Shown here: positions 45,919 to 57,042 of the stretch, piece by piece
Layout: the number at the start of each line of letters is the position of its first letter
How positions within the stretch are numbered: position 1 is the stretch's first letter
NCBI GenBank assembly: GCA_008729055.1
Contig: SDUX01000008.1
Location: forward strand, 2,170,001-2,234,000
DNA from: Pyropia haitanensis
Lineage: Eukaryota; Rhodophyta; Bangiophyceae; Bangiales; Bangiaceae
Length of the DNA: 64,000 nt
Direction of reading: 5' to 3'
Translations under genes and position numbers: made by a program
Notes under the pieces: generated by a model
Database searches by the model: none
What the model was told of the DNA's origin: nothing
Seen by the model: only the letters and a program-made list of their open reading frames with translations

Positions 45919-46693
45919 CAGTGGTGTCAAACCCGCGAACGTCCGCGGATCAAAATTTCGCCCTCTGGGCGTGCAATCGGCCGTGCAACGGCGTGAAAAC
46001 CTCACTCCAAGGGGTCTCAGACCACGGTTTTTTGGCACGCCGACGCACGGCGCCGTACACTTTTGAGGCATGAGTTCCGGAGCACTTTTTTTTCCCAGCC
46101 GCCGTACGGGAGCACTGGAGCATGAGCACGTCCTGCAGTATGTCATCGGAATCCATGCTCGTCGTCCTCAGTCGCTCTGACGTCAACACGATGCACGTTT
46201 TTGTGCTTTGCGTGCCATGCGATGGCACGGGCCATGCGCAGTGGAGCGCACGCCTTTGCAAGGAGCAGTGCACTCCGATGCACGCCGGGCCCAGATCTAT
46301 TCCCGAAACAACCCATTTGGCAGTAGTTGGGCTGTCCCAAAGCACGCCCTCACTCTCATAAATCCATCCTCATTCCGCCGGACGGTGACGGTTTCGAGGA
46401 TAGCGCCAATGACCTTGCCTTATGGTCCAGCACAGTACACAGGCCACCCACACTTGTTGAATTGGGCCGTAGTAAATAATCTGGCAACACGAACCGTCCG
46501 TGCACTGCTGCGTGCCAAGGCGTGCGCTCCAGCGTGCACTGCGTGCAATAATCTGTGCACAGAGTGCATAATTTCGTGCCATCGACGCACGCGGCGTGCA
46601 CTTGGGGTCGGTCCCCCCCCCTCTCACAGGCCCCGTCAGGGGCTGTGCACGCCGCGGCACGATGGCCCGACGTTCGCGGGTTTGACACCACTG
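45919..46693. mobile_element. hAT-like non-autonomous DNA element, about 775 bp
   Basis: Terminal inverted repeats start CAGTGGTGTCAAACCC and extend for about 25 bp without mismatch (45919-45943 and, as reverse complement, 46669-46693). CAGTGG..CAAAC ends are typical of the hAT superfamily. CGCCGCG lies directly outside both ends (45912-45918 and 46694-46700), close to the 8-bp target duplication expected, although the local sequence is GC-rich. The inside has many GTGCA/TGCAC motifs near both ends, like the subterminal binding sites of hAT transposases. No transposase is encoded. A short minus-strand peptide (MDSDDILQDVLMLQCSRTAA) near 46100-46160 resembles the start of some transposases but is isolated. 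Confidence 0.7.
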
Positions 46694-46771
46694 CGCCGCG
46701 GCGCGGGCGACGGCGTAGCTTTTTTTTCTTTGTTGTCGCGCGGGCAGCGTTGCTACGGCGACGACGATGGC

Positions 46772-46802
<31 letters not shown>

Positions 46803-47318
46803 GCGGCGGCGGCGGCGGCGGCAGCGGTGGTCATCGCATTCCCTTCCCCGCCGCGGGGTTGCTCCCCCCGCGGGCGGCTGGCAGGCTCGTCCCTCCGTCC
46901 CGTTCCTGCTGCACCCCGTGACCGCGGGCGGCGCCTCTGCCGGCCCCGACGTGGCGGCCGTCCCCGGCGGCGGCGGCGGCACCGGCACCGGGTGGGTGCT
47001 ACGGGCTGCCAACGGCCGCCACGCCCGCCGTTATCCCCCTGCGCTCTCCTCCCGTACGCGTCGCCCGTGGCGGCAGGGGTGGGGTGCTGGTGGTGCGCTT
47101 CTTCCCCCCCCCCCCCTGGGCTGGCGCGGCGGGTTGCGCTTTGTGCTCGCCGACGGACCGAGGTGGGGTGTGGGCGGCGCTCTGGTTTCCCCCCCCCCCG
47201 CCCTGGCGTGGCGGCGTGCGCTGTGTCTTGTGTGCTTGTCCACGCCGCGGGGGTGCGGCGGCCGACGGCGGCGCGCGCCCGCCGACCGAGCACCGTCGCT
47301 CGTTGGACGCTGTGTGGG

Positions 47319-47349
<31 letters not shown>

Positions 47350-47548
47350 CCGCGGCGTCCGCACCCGCGGCGGCGTGCGGCTCGCGGCTCGCCCCTGCGT
47401 GCGGCGCGCGTGGCACCCCCGCGGGCGCTCGCGCCGTGCCAGGCCGCCCGCCCCGCCTCGGCGCCGCCGCCGCCACCGACCGGCAGGCGCGGCTGGACCG
47501 CCGCGTCGCGGCGAGCCGCCCAGCGTCGGGTCACGTCCATGCCGCCGC
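46694..47548. other. Repeat-rich stretch right of the hAT-like element
   Basis: GGC-coded poly-Ala (46767-46830) and C-run segments. A plus-strand frame starting near 46767 begins with about 20 Ala and then AVVIAFPSPPRG, but continues as Pro/Arg low complexity. I do not call a gene. Confidence 0.35.
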
Positions 47549-50067
47549 TCATGGCTGCCCGGCCGTCCCCCGTTTGCCCCGCAGCCCGTGCAGTCGGTAC
47601 CCCCACTCCGTTTGGCCCCCGCGCACGCACCCCCCCTCACGCGCCCTCACCTGCGGCGCCGACGCGCTACACGCCCGTCCCCCCCGACCGGTCAGCCGCC
47701 GCGGCCGCCCAGCCCACCCCCCCCCCTCCCCCCCCACCGCCGGCGCCCCCCCCCCCCCCCCCACCACCACCACCACCGCCATCCCCCCGCAGAAACGCGG
47801 GCATGGACCACGCGCTAATCTCCCGTGGCCGCAGCCCCCCCCCCCCCGCCCCCCCCCCCCCGCCCCCCCCCCGGCCGGCGGCCGCCCCGGCCGGTGGCCG
47901 CGCCGCTCGCGGGATAGCACCCCAAAGGCGCTCGTGCGGGGCGACACGCGGCCGAGCAGCTCGAGCGCGCTCGCCGCCGACGCGCGCGCGCCCGCCGCGC
48001 CCGCCGCGCCGTCGGCGACGCCCTCCACGTCGCTGTCCGTGTCGGCGGCGGCGCCGCCACCGCCGGCGCCGCCGCCATGGCCACCGCCGCCACCGTCGGT
48101 GCCACCCTCCTCCATCAGCGCGTCGGCGTCCTTGGCCACCGCCGACGCGCGCGACGCGTCCTGCCGGCCGAGCATAAACAGCAGCGGCGCGACGACAAAC
48201 GTAAAGACCGAGAGGCCCAGGAAGTTGCCGCCGTACCCAATCACCTGTGGAGGGCGGGTGCAACAAGAGACGCAACAGACGCACATAGGCGGCGAGGGAT
48301 CGGACAGACGCGGTCGGGCACAGAGACAACAATCAGAAACGGGACAAGCGTCAGGCCGCCATCCCGGCAGTACTGCCAACCTTGTCCAGCCAGGGTCGCA
48401 CCCCCCCCCCGCCCCTCCGACGATGCGCCCCTCCCCCTCTCTCCACCATACGTACCTGCTCTAGGAACTGCGGTACTGTGTAGGTGGATCGGGTAGAGTA
48501 GTGCTCCACAGTGTACGAAAAGAAGGCGATCGAGACGTGGAAAAAGTTGGTCCCCGGCTCCCGCTGCTGCAGCCGCGGGTACACGTCCGCCTTGGCCACG
48601 TACTGCTCCTCCTCGGAGCGGATGCGGTCGGCGCCCCTGCGCACGTTGTGCTCGACGGTGCGCTTGGAGAGGAAGAGCTGCGTGAGGCTGTTGGCGGCGA
48701 TGCGGCCGAGCGGCACGCCCGAGATGGACTCGTGGTCGTGCGCGTCCCGGTTGTCCGCGTCGGACAGGCGGTCGAGCACGTGGACGTCCACGCCGGGGTC
48801 GTAGTTGACGAGCGGCACGGAAAATTCGACGGCGGCGTTGACCACCGTCCAGCCGGTGCCGGTCCAGTTGTAGCGGGGCGTCTCCTCGCCCGCGGGCGTC
48901 GGGTAAAAGTGGCCACCGAAAAAGACCGTGTTGCACAGCTGCCGGGAGGTCATGTTGGCCGTGCTGATGGTAGCGGGGTCCACCCCCGGGCTGACGCCCA
49001 GCGCCCCGATCCGCTGCAGCTCCGCCAGGTCCGTGGGGTTGGCGAGCAGCTTCTGGAGCTCGCCCTTGAACTCGTCCCCAACGTCTTCGGGGGAGACCAT
49101 ACACTGGGTGAACGGCGCGTACGACTCAAAGTGGAGCTCCACGTTGTGCAGCTTGTTCTCCTCGGCCGTCCGGCCCCGGTGGAGCACCAGGTGGTCATCC
49201 AACACCTTCTCGTAGCAGTAGACACAGTCGATGCCCGTGGCCCCACGGTGGTGCGTGGACAGGATGCCCTCGCCGTCACTGCAGTTGACGGGCCCCTTTG
49301 GCAGCTCCCGGAGGAGCCCCCTGCCGATCGGGTCGTCCTCCCTGCGGCCCGGCGTGGTCGGGTCTGGCCCCGGCGGCAGCCGCATGTACGTGATGCGGAA
49401 GAGGGACGGCCCCGAAAAGTTGCGCCCCCCCCGGAGCTCCTCGGAAAAGGCGGGCCCCTCGATGCAGAAGCTCATCCGCGGCACGGCCAGCGACTCCACG
49501 TCCTCAAACCGAGCCGTCGTGATGGGGTTCTTGAGGTCGGTGACAAAGTCCCGCACGAGCAGCCCGACGAGCACCACGCACGTGGCGGTGGTGAGGAAGA
49601 GGAGGCCGAGCGTCACCCACAGCCGCTTCTCCCGGTAGCTCACCACCCCATCCCCGTCACGGTCCGCCCAGCGGGCGTACCACGGCAGCGCCGCGTGTGC
49701 GGCGGCGGCTTCCGCGGCGGCCTCCTCGGCGGCGGCGGCCCACATGGCGAGCGCCTCCTCCATCTTGACGCCCGCCGCGGCGAGCCCCGCCAGCGCCGCC
49801 GCCTCGTCCGCCTCGCCCAGCGCCGCGTCGAGCGCCCGCCGCACGCCCGCGCGCTCATCATCGAGCAGCCGTGCCAGGTCGGGGAGGCCCCGCGCCCGCG
49901 CCGCGGTGACCGCGTCGCCCAGCTTGGCCAGGCCCGTAAACAGCGCCTCGAGGTCGTGCTTTTCCGCCAGCGCCCGCTTGTAGCCGCCGGGGTCCCGCGC
50001 CAGCAGCGCCGCCCGCAGGCGCCCGCGGCTCGCCGCGAGCGCGCGCGCCTCGCGGCGGCGGCGGCTC

Positions 50068-50101
<34 letters not shown>

Positions 50102-50510
50102 TGCTCTCCCGCCGGCCGCCGTCCGAGGTGACCGAGCTGCGGCGCCACCAGCCGCCAACGCTGACGCGGCGGTCGCCGCCGCCGCCGCCGCCGCCGCCGG
50201 CAGAGGCGGCGGTGGAGCGGCGGCGGTCGGCCGCGACGACAATGTCATCGTCGCTGTCGACGCGGCGGAAGGGCTTGCCGCCGCCGCCGCCGTCGGCCGG
50301 GGTGGCGTCGAGGGAGGAGGAGGAGGAGGAGGAGGAGGAGGAGGAGGAGGAGGCGGCGGCGGCGGAGGCGGAGGCGGTGGAGGTGCCGTCGGTGGCGCCC
50401 CCGCCGTCACGGCGGCTGCCGCCCGTGCCGCCGCGGCGGCTCGGCGGGTCTGCTGCGGGATCGGCTGGGGGTGGTTCCCCTGCCGGGGGAGGCGGCGTCG
50501 GGGGGGCCAT
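47549..50510 (-). CDS. EF-hand, two-TM DEG/ENaC-like channel protein
   Basis: Predicted plasma-membrane channel. Exon 1 is 50510-48456 and exon 2 starts at 48244, with a clean GT-AG intron in phase 0. The cytoplasmic N-terminus has a Ser run, RRVSVGGWWRRSS-type basic/Ser sites, and a helical Ala-rich part. A full EF-hand loop DRDGDGVVSYRE lies at residues 283-294, directly before TM1 (about 298-319). Then comes a large outer domain (320-685) with Cys in SFCIEG, VNCSDG, IDCVYCYEK, TQCMVS and RQLCNT, and N-glycosylation sites NFS, NCS, NMT and NWT. It ends STYTVPQFLEQ|VIGYGGNFLGLSVFTFVV, where TM2 carries G-L-S (695-697) in a context like the GG..FLG.S pore motif of DEG/ENaC/ASIC channels. The tail is Ala/Gly-rich and its end is uncertain because of poly-G runs. 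Topology is clear; family membership is inferred from the TM2 motif and layout. Confidence 0.72.
48245..48455 (-). other. Intron of the DEG/ENaC-like gene
   Basis: A 211-bp intron with donor GTACGTATGG and acceptor CCTCCACAG, read on the minus strand, separating the ectodomain from TM2. The GTACGT donor is shared with the ABCA second intron and the LAP second intron, which suggests the local splice-site preference. Confidence 0.85.
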
Positions 50511-51790
50511 GCCGACGCCGTCTGGGGTGCCGCCCGACCGTTGGCGGCGCCCGCCGGCGACGGCGAGTGCGCGCCGCCGCCGCGCCGCCGGCACGGGCCG
50601 GCACGGCCGCAGCGCGCCGGCCAGACGGGCACACACGGGTGGGCGGCGGCGCCGACCAAACGCCGCGCGTGTCACGAGCCGCCGCGACCCGCGGGCGGCG
50701 CGTCGGGGAGAGCGCCGCGGCGCGGCGCGGCGGGTGCGCACGCCGCGGGGGGGGGGGGGGGGTCTTGTCGGCGGCGCACGCGCCTCGGTGCGCCGGCGGG
50801 CGCGGGAGCACACCCACGTCTGGCCGGCCGGGCGGGACCGCTCCATCGACGCGCGCGCGGGGTGGATGCCAACGCACGCCGCACCCCCCCCCCCACACGC
50901 CCCGCCGAGCCGCGTGGGATGGATGGAGTCGGCGGCGGCTGCTGGCCGACGGCACCGTGCGGGCGCCAGGCTGGGGGGGGGCGCGTCGCAGACGGCCGGC
51001 GCTGCGCGACCGCGCCCCGCCGGCGCTTGCCATGATCCGTGCGCGCCGCGTCCGTCCATCCCCACATCCCCGCCCGCGCGCGCACCGGGTCGACAGGCGA
51101 CCGCCGCGCGTCGATCGCGCGGGCGGTTTGATGGTGGAGGCGGCCGCGCCGGGCACGCCCGCCCGCCCGCCCGCCCGCGGGGGGGGTGGTGGACCCCACC
51201 GCCCGTGGTTGCGCGGGCGGGCCGCCTCGCGGGCGACGCCGTCGCCGCGGCGACGCGGCACCCGGCGGCAGCGTCGGCCGCGCGAGCGCCGCCGCCGCCG
51301 CCGCGACGGCGGGGTCGGCACGGCCGCCGCGGCCCCGTGCGGCCGCGGCCGCCGCCGTCGACGCGCGCGCGGCGGCCGCGACGCGCGGCACGCCGGGGAC
51401 CTCTGGTTGCCACCCGAGCAGGGGGGGGGGACACCCACACGGGTCGGCGGCGGCCGCCCGCGCGGGGGCAGCCCGGCGACGGCGGCAGCCGCCCCGACAC
51501 CGACCCGCGCCGCGCGGGCGGGGGTGGGGTGGGATGGTGCGCGGACCCGCCAGTCCCCGTGCCGCGCAGACCGCGGGGAGCGCAGCTCTGCGGGTACCCG
51601 CCCGCCGCACCCGCCGCGTCGGCGGCGCCGCCGCCCGGCCCGCACCGCGGCGCCGCCGCGGACGCCGCCGCGCACCCGCCACACGGCGGCTGCCAATGGC
51701 GGTCGCCGGTGTCGTGCTCGTCCGTGTCGGCGGCGGCGGCGGCAGCGGGGCGGGTAGGACGCGGCGGCGGCGGCGGCGGCGGCGGCGGGC
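50511..51790. other. GC-rich stretch upstream of the DEG/ENaC-like gene
   Basis: About 1.28 kb of CGG/CCG-rich DNA. The minus frame stays open through it but codes Arg/Pro/Ala low complexity. It may hold the 5' leader or an intron joining the exon at 51.8-52.2 kb to the channel gene. Confidence 0.35.
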
Positions 51791-52168
51791 GTGACGGTCG
51801 CCGTCCCCCGCGTGGTCCCACGCCGTCATGCGAGCCATGCTGAGAGCCAGGCGAGACTGGTCACCGTGAGTGAAGCGACGCGAGTTAGACAAGCGGGGGG
51901 CGCCCGTGGCGGCCCCAACATACTCGCCGTCTGCGACCTCCGGGACGTCGTCCACGTCCAAGGCATCATTGACGCCGGCCGCCGGGGGGACGCCGCCAAA
52001 GATGGCGCTTGCCGCGCCCTGCGCAGCCTCTTCCGCCGCACGGTCAGCGTGGGTCGCGTCCACAGCACCGAGAGCCGCCGTGGTCAGGAGCGTGCCGTCC
52101 GCGGCCACGCCCTCGGCATCCGCAACAGGGGCCGAGCCCGCCGGCACCTCGGCCCCAGCAGAGTCCAT
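51791..52168 (-). CDS. Possible N-terminal exon, unassigned
   Basis: From the ATG at 52168 the minus frame reads MDSAGAEVPAGSAPVADAEG and continues acidic and mixed (DALDVDDVPEVADGEYVGAA, then RRFTHGDQSRLALSMARM) for about 115 codons before turning into Arg runs. This stretch is more protein-like than its surroundings. It could be a first exon of the channel gene to its left or a separate small gene. A GT at the FTHG codons (CACG|GTGACC) is a possible donor. The 3' boundary is arbitrary. Confidence 0.38.
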
Positions 52169-53589
52169 GATCAACAGTCGAACACAGGAGCAGTGCCGAC
52201 AACAGTGCGGGGTCCGGCCGCACTAACAGGGGGGGGGGGGAGGGGGGGGGGGCACCGGCCTCCCCACAGGAAGGACGGTGACTAGGGAACCGCCGTCCCG
52301 CCGTCCACCCTCAGCCACCCACGCCCACCGACACCCACCTCCCCCAGTAACAGCGCCGCCACGAGCAGACCAGCTCGGGACGCGCAGAGTGACAAGAGAA
52401 CACCAGCCACCTGAGAAAGAGCCAGGACCGCAGAGGAAGCTACCATGTGGAAATAAAGCTGTATCTTTCTACCGACCCACCGCGGCGCCGACCGCGCCGC
52501 GGCGGGCCCAGCTATGTAGGTCACCCAGCACCGCATCCCCACTCATCGACCGCTCCCCCTCCCGCGCGGCCACCACTGTCTCGCTCAGACAGAGCCGTGT
52601 GGAGCGTGCCGATCGTCTTGTTGCGCGCCCAGCGACCAACAGCACGCCGGCCGTACTTGCGCTGTGATCACGTAAGTCCCTTGGAGACTTGCCGTCCATC
52701 ACCAGACCAGCTCACAGAGGGCGTGCACGTCGTTCCCCGCCGAACGACAAATCGCAGTGCACAAGGACGCCTGTAACTCGTGCCGCCGATGCACAAGTTA
52801 CTCTGGAGTCGTGCAGGCGATGCACGGGTTTCGCACTCGTCCCAGGCGAGGGACGGGCAACGCGTGCGTAAGTCGGTCACATTTAACCCGGAATGATGCA
52901 CGGTTCCGCGACATTGTGTCACCATGTGAGCAGGCCTTTCAGAAACTACTGGGCACACCCGACCAGAGAGCCCTTCATTCCGTGCTGTTTGTCCGACATG
53001 ATGGACTGACTCGAACCTAAGCCCATCAGATGGCCAACACAGGATGCCCATGGCACGGCGGTTGCCCAATCAGCAAGGACGTTACGGCCTCACACGGTCA
53101 TACCCTCCCATTTCCAAAATCTGTTGTGACCTGATACCAAAACGCAAGTCGACCCAACAAGTGAAGGCACTCCCCCCCACCCGCACCACACACACACCTC
53201 GTGTAGCAAACTGACTGGGCACGGAAGTCGCCGGCACCTGCGTTGCCGTTGCAGCCGACCCACCAATGAAGGCCCAACCCCCGCGACCCGTCTCTGTCTG
53301 AGCGACCGCCCAACACCGCTCGTGCTCTTTACACAACCACTACCCTACCACGACAAGAAGGCATCGAGTCGCAAGCATCTCCCCCATCAAGACCCTCCCC
53401 ACAAGGCGGCAGTTTGGTAGATGACGCAGACCCACCCCCTCGGCGCCCCTCCCCTGCCCCCGGCGGCTTTCTGCTGTCAGTGGCTACGTGACGGCCAGCG
53501 CCTCCCTCACGAGTACCTGTCACGCCCGACGGCGGAGCGACAGCACCTGGCGGCCGGTGCCGCCTCCTCCGACGTCTTTCTGTCCAAGT

Positions 53590-53720
53590 GACGCCGCCGC
53601 CGCCCTCCCCCGTGACGACGGCACGGCAGCTGCCTGCGACCAGTGCCGCCCCCGCAGGTCCCCCCTTCACGGCGGGGTCGACCCCCCCGCCGTCCCCTGC
53701 GACGACGGCGCGGCAACTAC
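53590..53720. repeat. Diverged direct repeat of about 45 bp
   Basis: Two copies about 85 bases apart share CC.CCTG.GACGACGGC.CGGCA; in one frame both read SP.TTARQLPA. It could be a decayed minisatellite. Confidence 0.55.
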
Positions 53721-53939
53721 CAGCGGCTGGTATGAGGCACCCATTCTTGACGAATGTGAGCGTACAACGAAGTGTATGTCTCTGGCGAAGCTGGTGCTGT
53801 CGGAGACCTTGGCAATAAATGCAACTCAAGTGCAGCGGACTCGCAGTAAAGCTTCAGAAGACTTGGGCTGTGGCTGGCCCAAGTCGCAGTGTGCCAGTCG
53901 AGGGCTTGGCCCGCACTAGACCGAAAATGCTCAAGCAAT

Positions 53940-54128
53940 ACCGAGTTGAGGCACGCCGCTGCACGCGGAGGCACAGCCTCCTGCACGCCCGCTGCACGTC
54001 GACGGCACGCGGGACTCACGATGGCAGTCACGCCTCGCGTGCCCCACATACACAACTTTGGGCCCGAGTCGTGCTCATTTTCACGTCCCGCACGCTCGCC
54101 AGGGGTCCACGGGTTTGGTAGCACTGCG
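53940..54128. mobile_element. Possible right end of a second hAT-like element
   Basis: On the minus strand the end reads CAGTGCTACCAAACCCGTGG, matching the first hAT-like element at CAGTG.T..CAAACCCG, with TGCACG-rich subterminal sequence (53940-54010) as in that element. A matching left end was not found; the GTGCA-rich patch near 52755 is a weak candidate. The limits given are only the visible end region. Confidence 0.4.
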
Positions 54129-54752
54129 CCGCTGACCCCGTGCGACTGCAAACCTCAACTGCGCTGGACTTGGATGCGCCAGACGACTTGGATTCGCCAG
54201 ACGACGCGTCCCAGCCCGGATCCTGGTGCACAGCCCCGTTGCGTGCGTGGAGATGGCTGGGCCGTGGCAGCCGCCGCCCCGCCGCCCATCCAAGACGCCA
54301 GACGATGGGGACGACGCATGAGCCTACCGGCCTCGCGCGACGCCGCCGCGCCGCCGCCGCCGCCGGCGGGCGGCCCCCCCGCGCCGCGCCGCGGCCCACC
54401 CCGCCCGCCCGTCCCGCCGCGGCCGGCCGGCCGGCCGCGCCGACCCGCACGTGGACGGCACTGGCGGCGGCCAGCGCGGCCCCCCCCCCCCCCGCCGCGA
54501 CCGTCGACACCTCTCCGGCGCGGCCGGGGGGGAGCGGAGGGGGGGGGGCCGACGCGCCCGCCGGCCGCGCCGCCCGCCGCCGCGGCGGCGGGGGGGTGGG
54601 GCGTGGCGCGCGCCAGAGGGGGGGCGGGTGGCGCGCGGGCGTGCCGCCCACGTTTTGTCCCGCCCGCGGCGGCCCCCACGGTGCGTGAGCCGCCCCCGCC
54701 GCCACGGCGCGCGCCGCCGGCCGCGCCGCCCGCCGCGGCTGCCGCGGCTGCC

Positions 54753-54792
<40 letters not shown>

Positions 54793-57042
54793 GTTCCCCC
54801 CCCTCCGCCCGCCCGCGCTGCTCCCCCCGCTGCCAGAGGCGGCGTGGTCCCCACCGCCGCCGCGCCGTCGCCGCACCCCCGTCTGCGGCGGGTTGCCGCT
54901 CGTGGCTCTGCCGCCGCCGCTGTCGCGGTGACCGCCAACGTGGCGGCCCGCCCGCGGCGGGCGGGTCGGCCGCCGGCGGCCGCGCCGCGCGGCCGCGCGG
55001 CGTGGCGGTGGCGGCCAAGGCGGCGGCGCGTCGCCGGCCGCGGCGGGCGGCAGGCGCGGCGGCGGCGGGCGCACCGCGGCGGCTGCCGCGGCGGCCTGCC
55101 GCGGCGCGCTCGCTCGTCGGACGGCGGGCTGCCGCGGCGTGTCCCGGCAGAGGACGGGGGGGGGAGGGGCCGCCCGCGCGGTGGCGGGATCCGCCCCTGT
55201 CACCCCCGGTGCGACGCCCGCCCCGCCCGCCGTTGGCCCCGCAGTAGCCGCCGCCGCGGCGGCCATTGCTGCTGCTGCCGCCGCTGCCGCTGCTGCCGCC
55301 GCTGCCGCCACTGCGTGTGCCGCCGCCGCGGCGGCCGCCGCACGTGGCCCGCCGCTGACGGTGCCGCACGGCACGGGGGCGGCCGCGGCGGGTTGCCGCC
55401 GTCGGCACCCCCACCGCGGTGGCGGCCGCGGGGGTGTCGCGGGCGGGTCCGCCGCACCCCCCCCCCCCCCCCCCCCCCTTCCCCCTCTGGGTGCCCTCTG
55501 CTCCTCGCCGACGCTGCTGCGTGCGCCCGCTGCGGCTGCCGCGGTGCGGCCGCGGAGGGCGGCCGTCTATGGCGATGCGGCCAGCCGGGGGGGGGGGGGG
55601 GGGTAGGGCGGACCGCGGGGGGTCACCCCCACAGAGGACCCCGCGCGCGCTCTCCCATCCGTGCCGCGGCCGCCGGCCATGGCCGCGTGCCAGGGCGTGG
55701 CGGCGGGTGCGGGTGGCGCGTCCACCGCCGCCGTGGCAACGGCGACGGCCGCGGCCGCCACGGCTGACCCCCTTCCCCTCCCCCCCCCCCCCCCGCCCAT
55801 CGTCCCTCCCCCCCTTCCAGTCGCGCGCGGCTGCCACGACCGCCCCCATCTGCCGGTGGGCCGGACGCTGCCGTTTCGTTCCTGCTCTTCCCCCTCGTCC
55901 CCCCCCTCCCTCCGCCCTCCCTCCTCTCATGCCATCCCCACCGCCGGTGAGCCCGCCGTGGCGCTATCGACCGAAACCATTGGCGGGGGTGGGCGGGGGG
56001 GGGGGGGGGGGGACGCGACCCTCCCGCAGCGCCCCTCTCTCTTTCGCCGCCCCCGCTGGGCCACACGCAGAGGAGCGGCGGGTGCGGCGGTGGCGGCAGT
56101 GGCGCCGGCAGTGGCGGTGCGACTGGCGGTGGGCGGAGCAGGCCAGGGTGGCGGGGAAAGGGGGGGACCCTGTGGAGGGGGGGGGGGGGGGGGGGGGGAT
56201 GCCCCCGGCGCGTTTTGCCGGTGGGAGCCCCGTCGCAGGGGGGAAGGGCGGTGGGTAGGGCAAGGCGGTGGCGGCTGCGGCGGCGGCGGCGGCGGGCCGA
56301 CCGCGGGCGCTCGCTGATGCCCGCCGCGCCGCGCTGTGCACGTGCCGCGGCTCGGCGGGGACGGCGGCTGCGGCGGCCGCACCGCCCGCCGCGTCGCCGT
56401 ACGCGGCGGTGCCAGCCGTGGCGGTGCCGCGACGCGGATGGACCGGCTGGGGGGGGTCGCCGCGCGGCGGTCGCGCCGCGGCGGCGGCGGCGCGGCCGCG
56501 GCTCGACCGGCTCGGCCGTGGGTGGTGGCGCTGCGCCGGCGACGGCCGCTTGCTGCGGGGGGGGGGGGGGGGGGGGGGTGCGCACCGCGTGGGCGCCCCG
56601 CCGGCTGACCCCGCCGCGGGGTGCCGCCCGTACGCTGCCCACCCACCATCTCCCGGGGTGGGATCGTGGCTGGGGGGGCGGTCCCGGGGGGGAGGGGGGG
56701 GGGGGGGTGGGCGGCGCCGACCGATGGGCGCCGCCGTGTGGTCGGCCGCCGCGGCGGCCGCCGCGGCTGTGAGGGGGGGGCTGCCGGTTGCCGTTTATAG
56801 ACGACCGCCGCCGGCCGGGCGTGGTGGACGGCGCACCTCCGATCGCCGCCCCTGCCATCCATCACGCAGCGCAGCAGTTGTCCGCCCGCCTTTGCGGCTG
56901 GACGCTCCGCTCTTGGCCTAGGCGATCTGTGCCTCCCCTCTTGTCTCACCTATCCTCCTCTGTGCTTTCCCGCTCTTCTCCTCCCGCCCTTCTTCCCCAC
57001 CACCACACCCGCTGGTTCGTGCCGCTGTAGACGGTAGCCACG

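Larger units (their letters stand above)
52169..57042. other. Long stretch without a supported gene
   Basis: 52169-54130 has balanced composition with short frames, GTGCA-rich patches (52755-52910 and 53940-54010) and a tandem-like direct repeat near 53590-53720. 54130-56780 returns to CGG/CCG and G-run DNA whose frames are low complexity. 56780-57042 is the T/C-rich 5' flank of the next gene. No coding domain was recognised on either strand. Confidence 0.4.

Noticed and set aside
46767..48177. Plus-strand frame starting with a long poly-Ala
   Set aside because: The poly-Ala is a GGC array, the rest is Pro/Arg low complexity, and its end overlaps the tail of the channel gene on the other strand.
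54130..56780. Several 300-590 codon frames on both strands
   Set aside because: Amino-acid content simply reflects CGG/CCG and G-run DNA; no motif, signal peptide or domain stands out.
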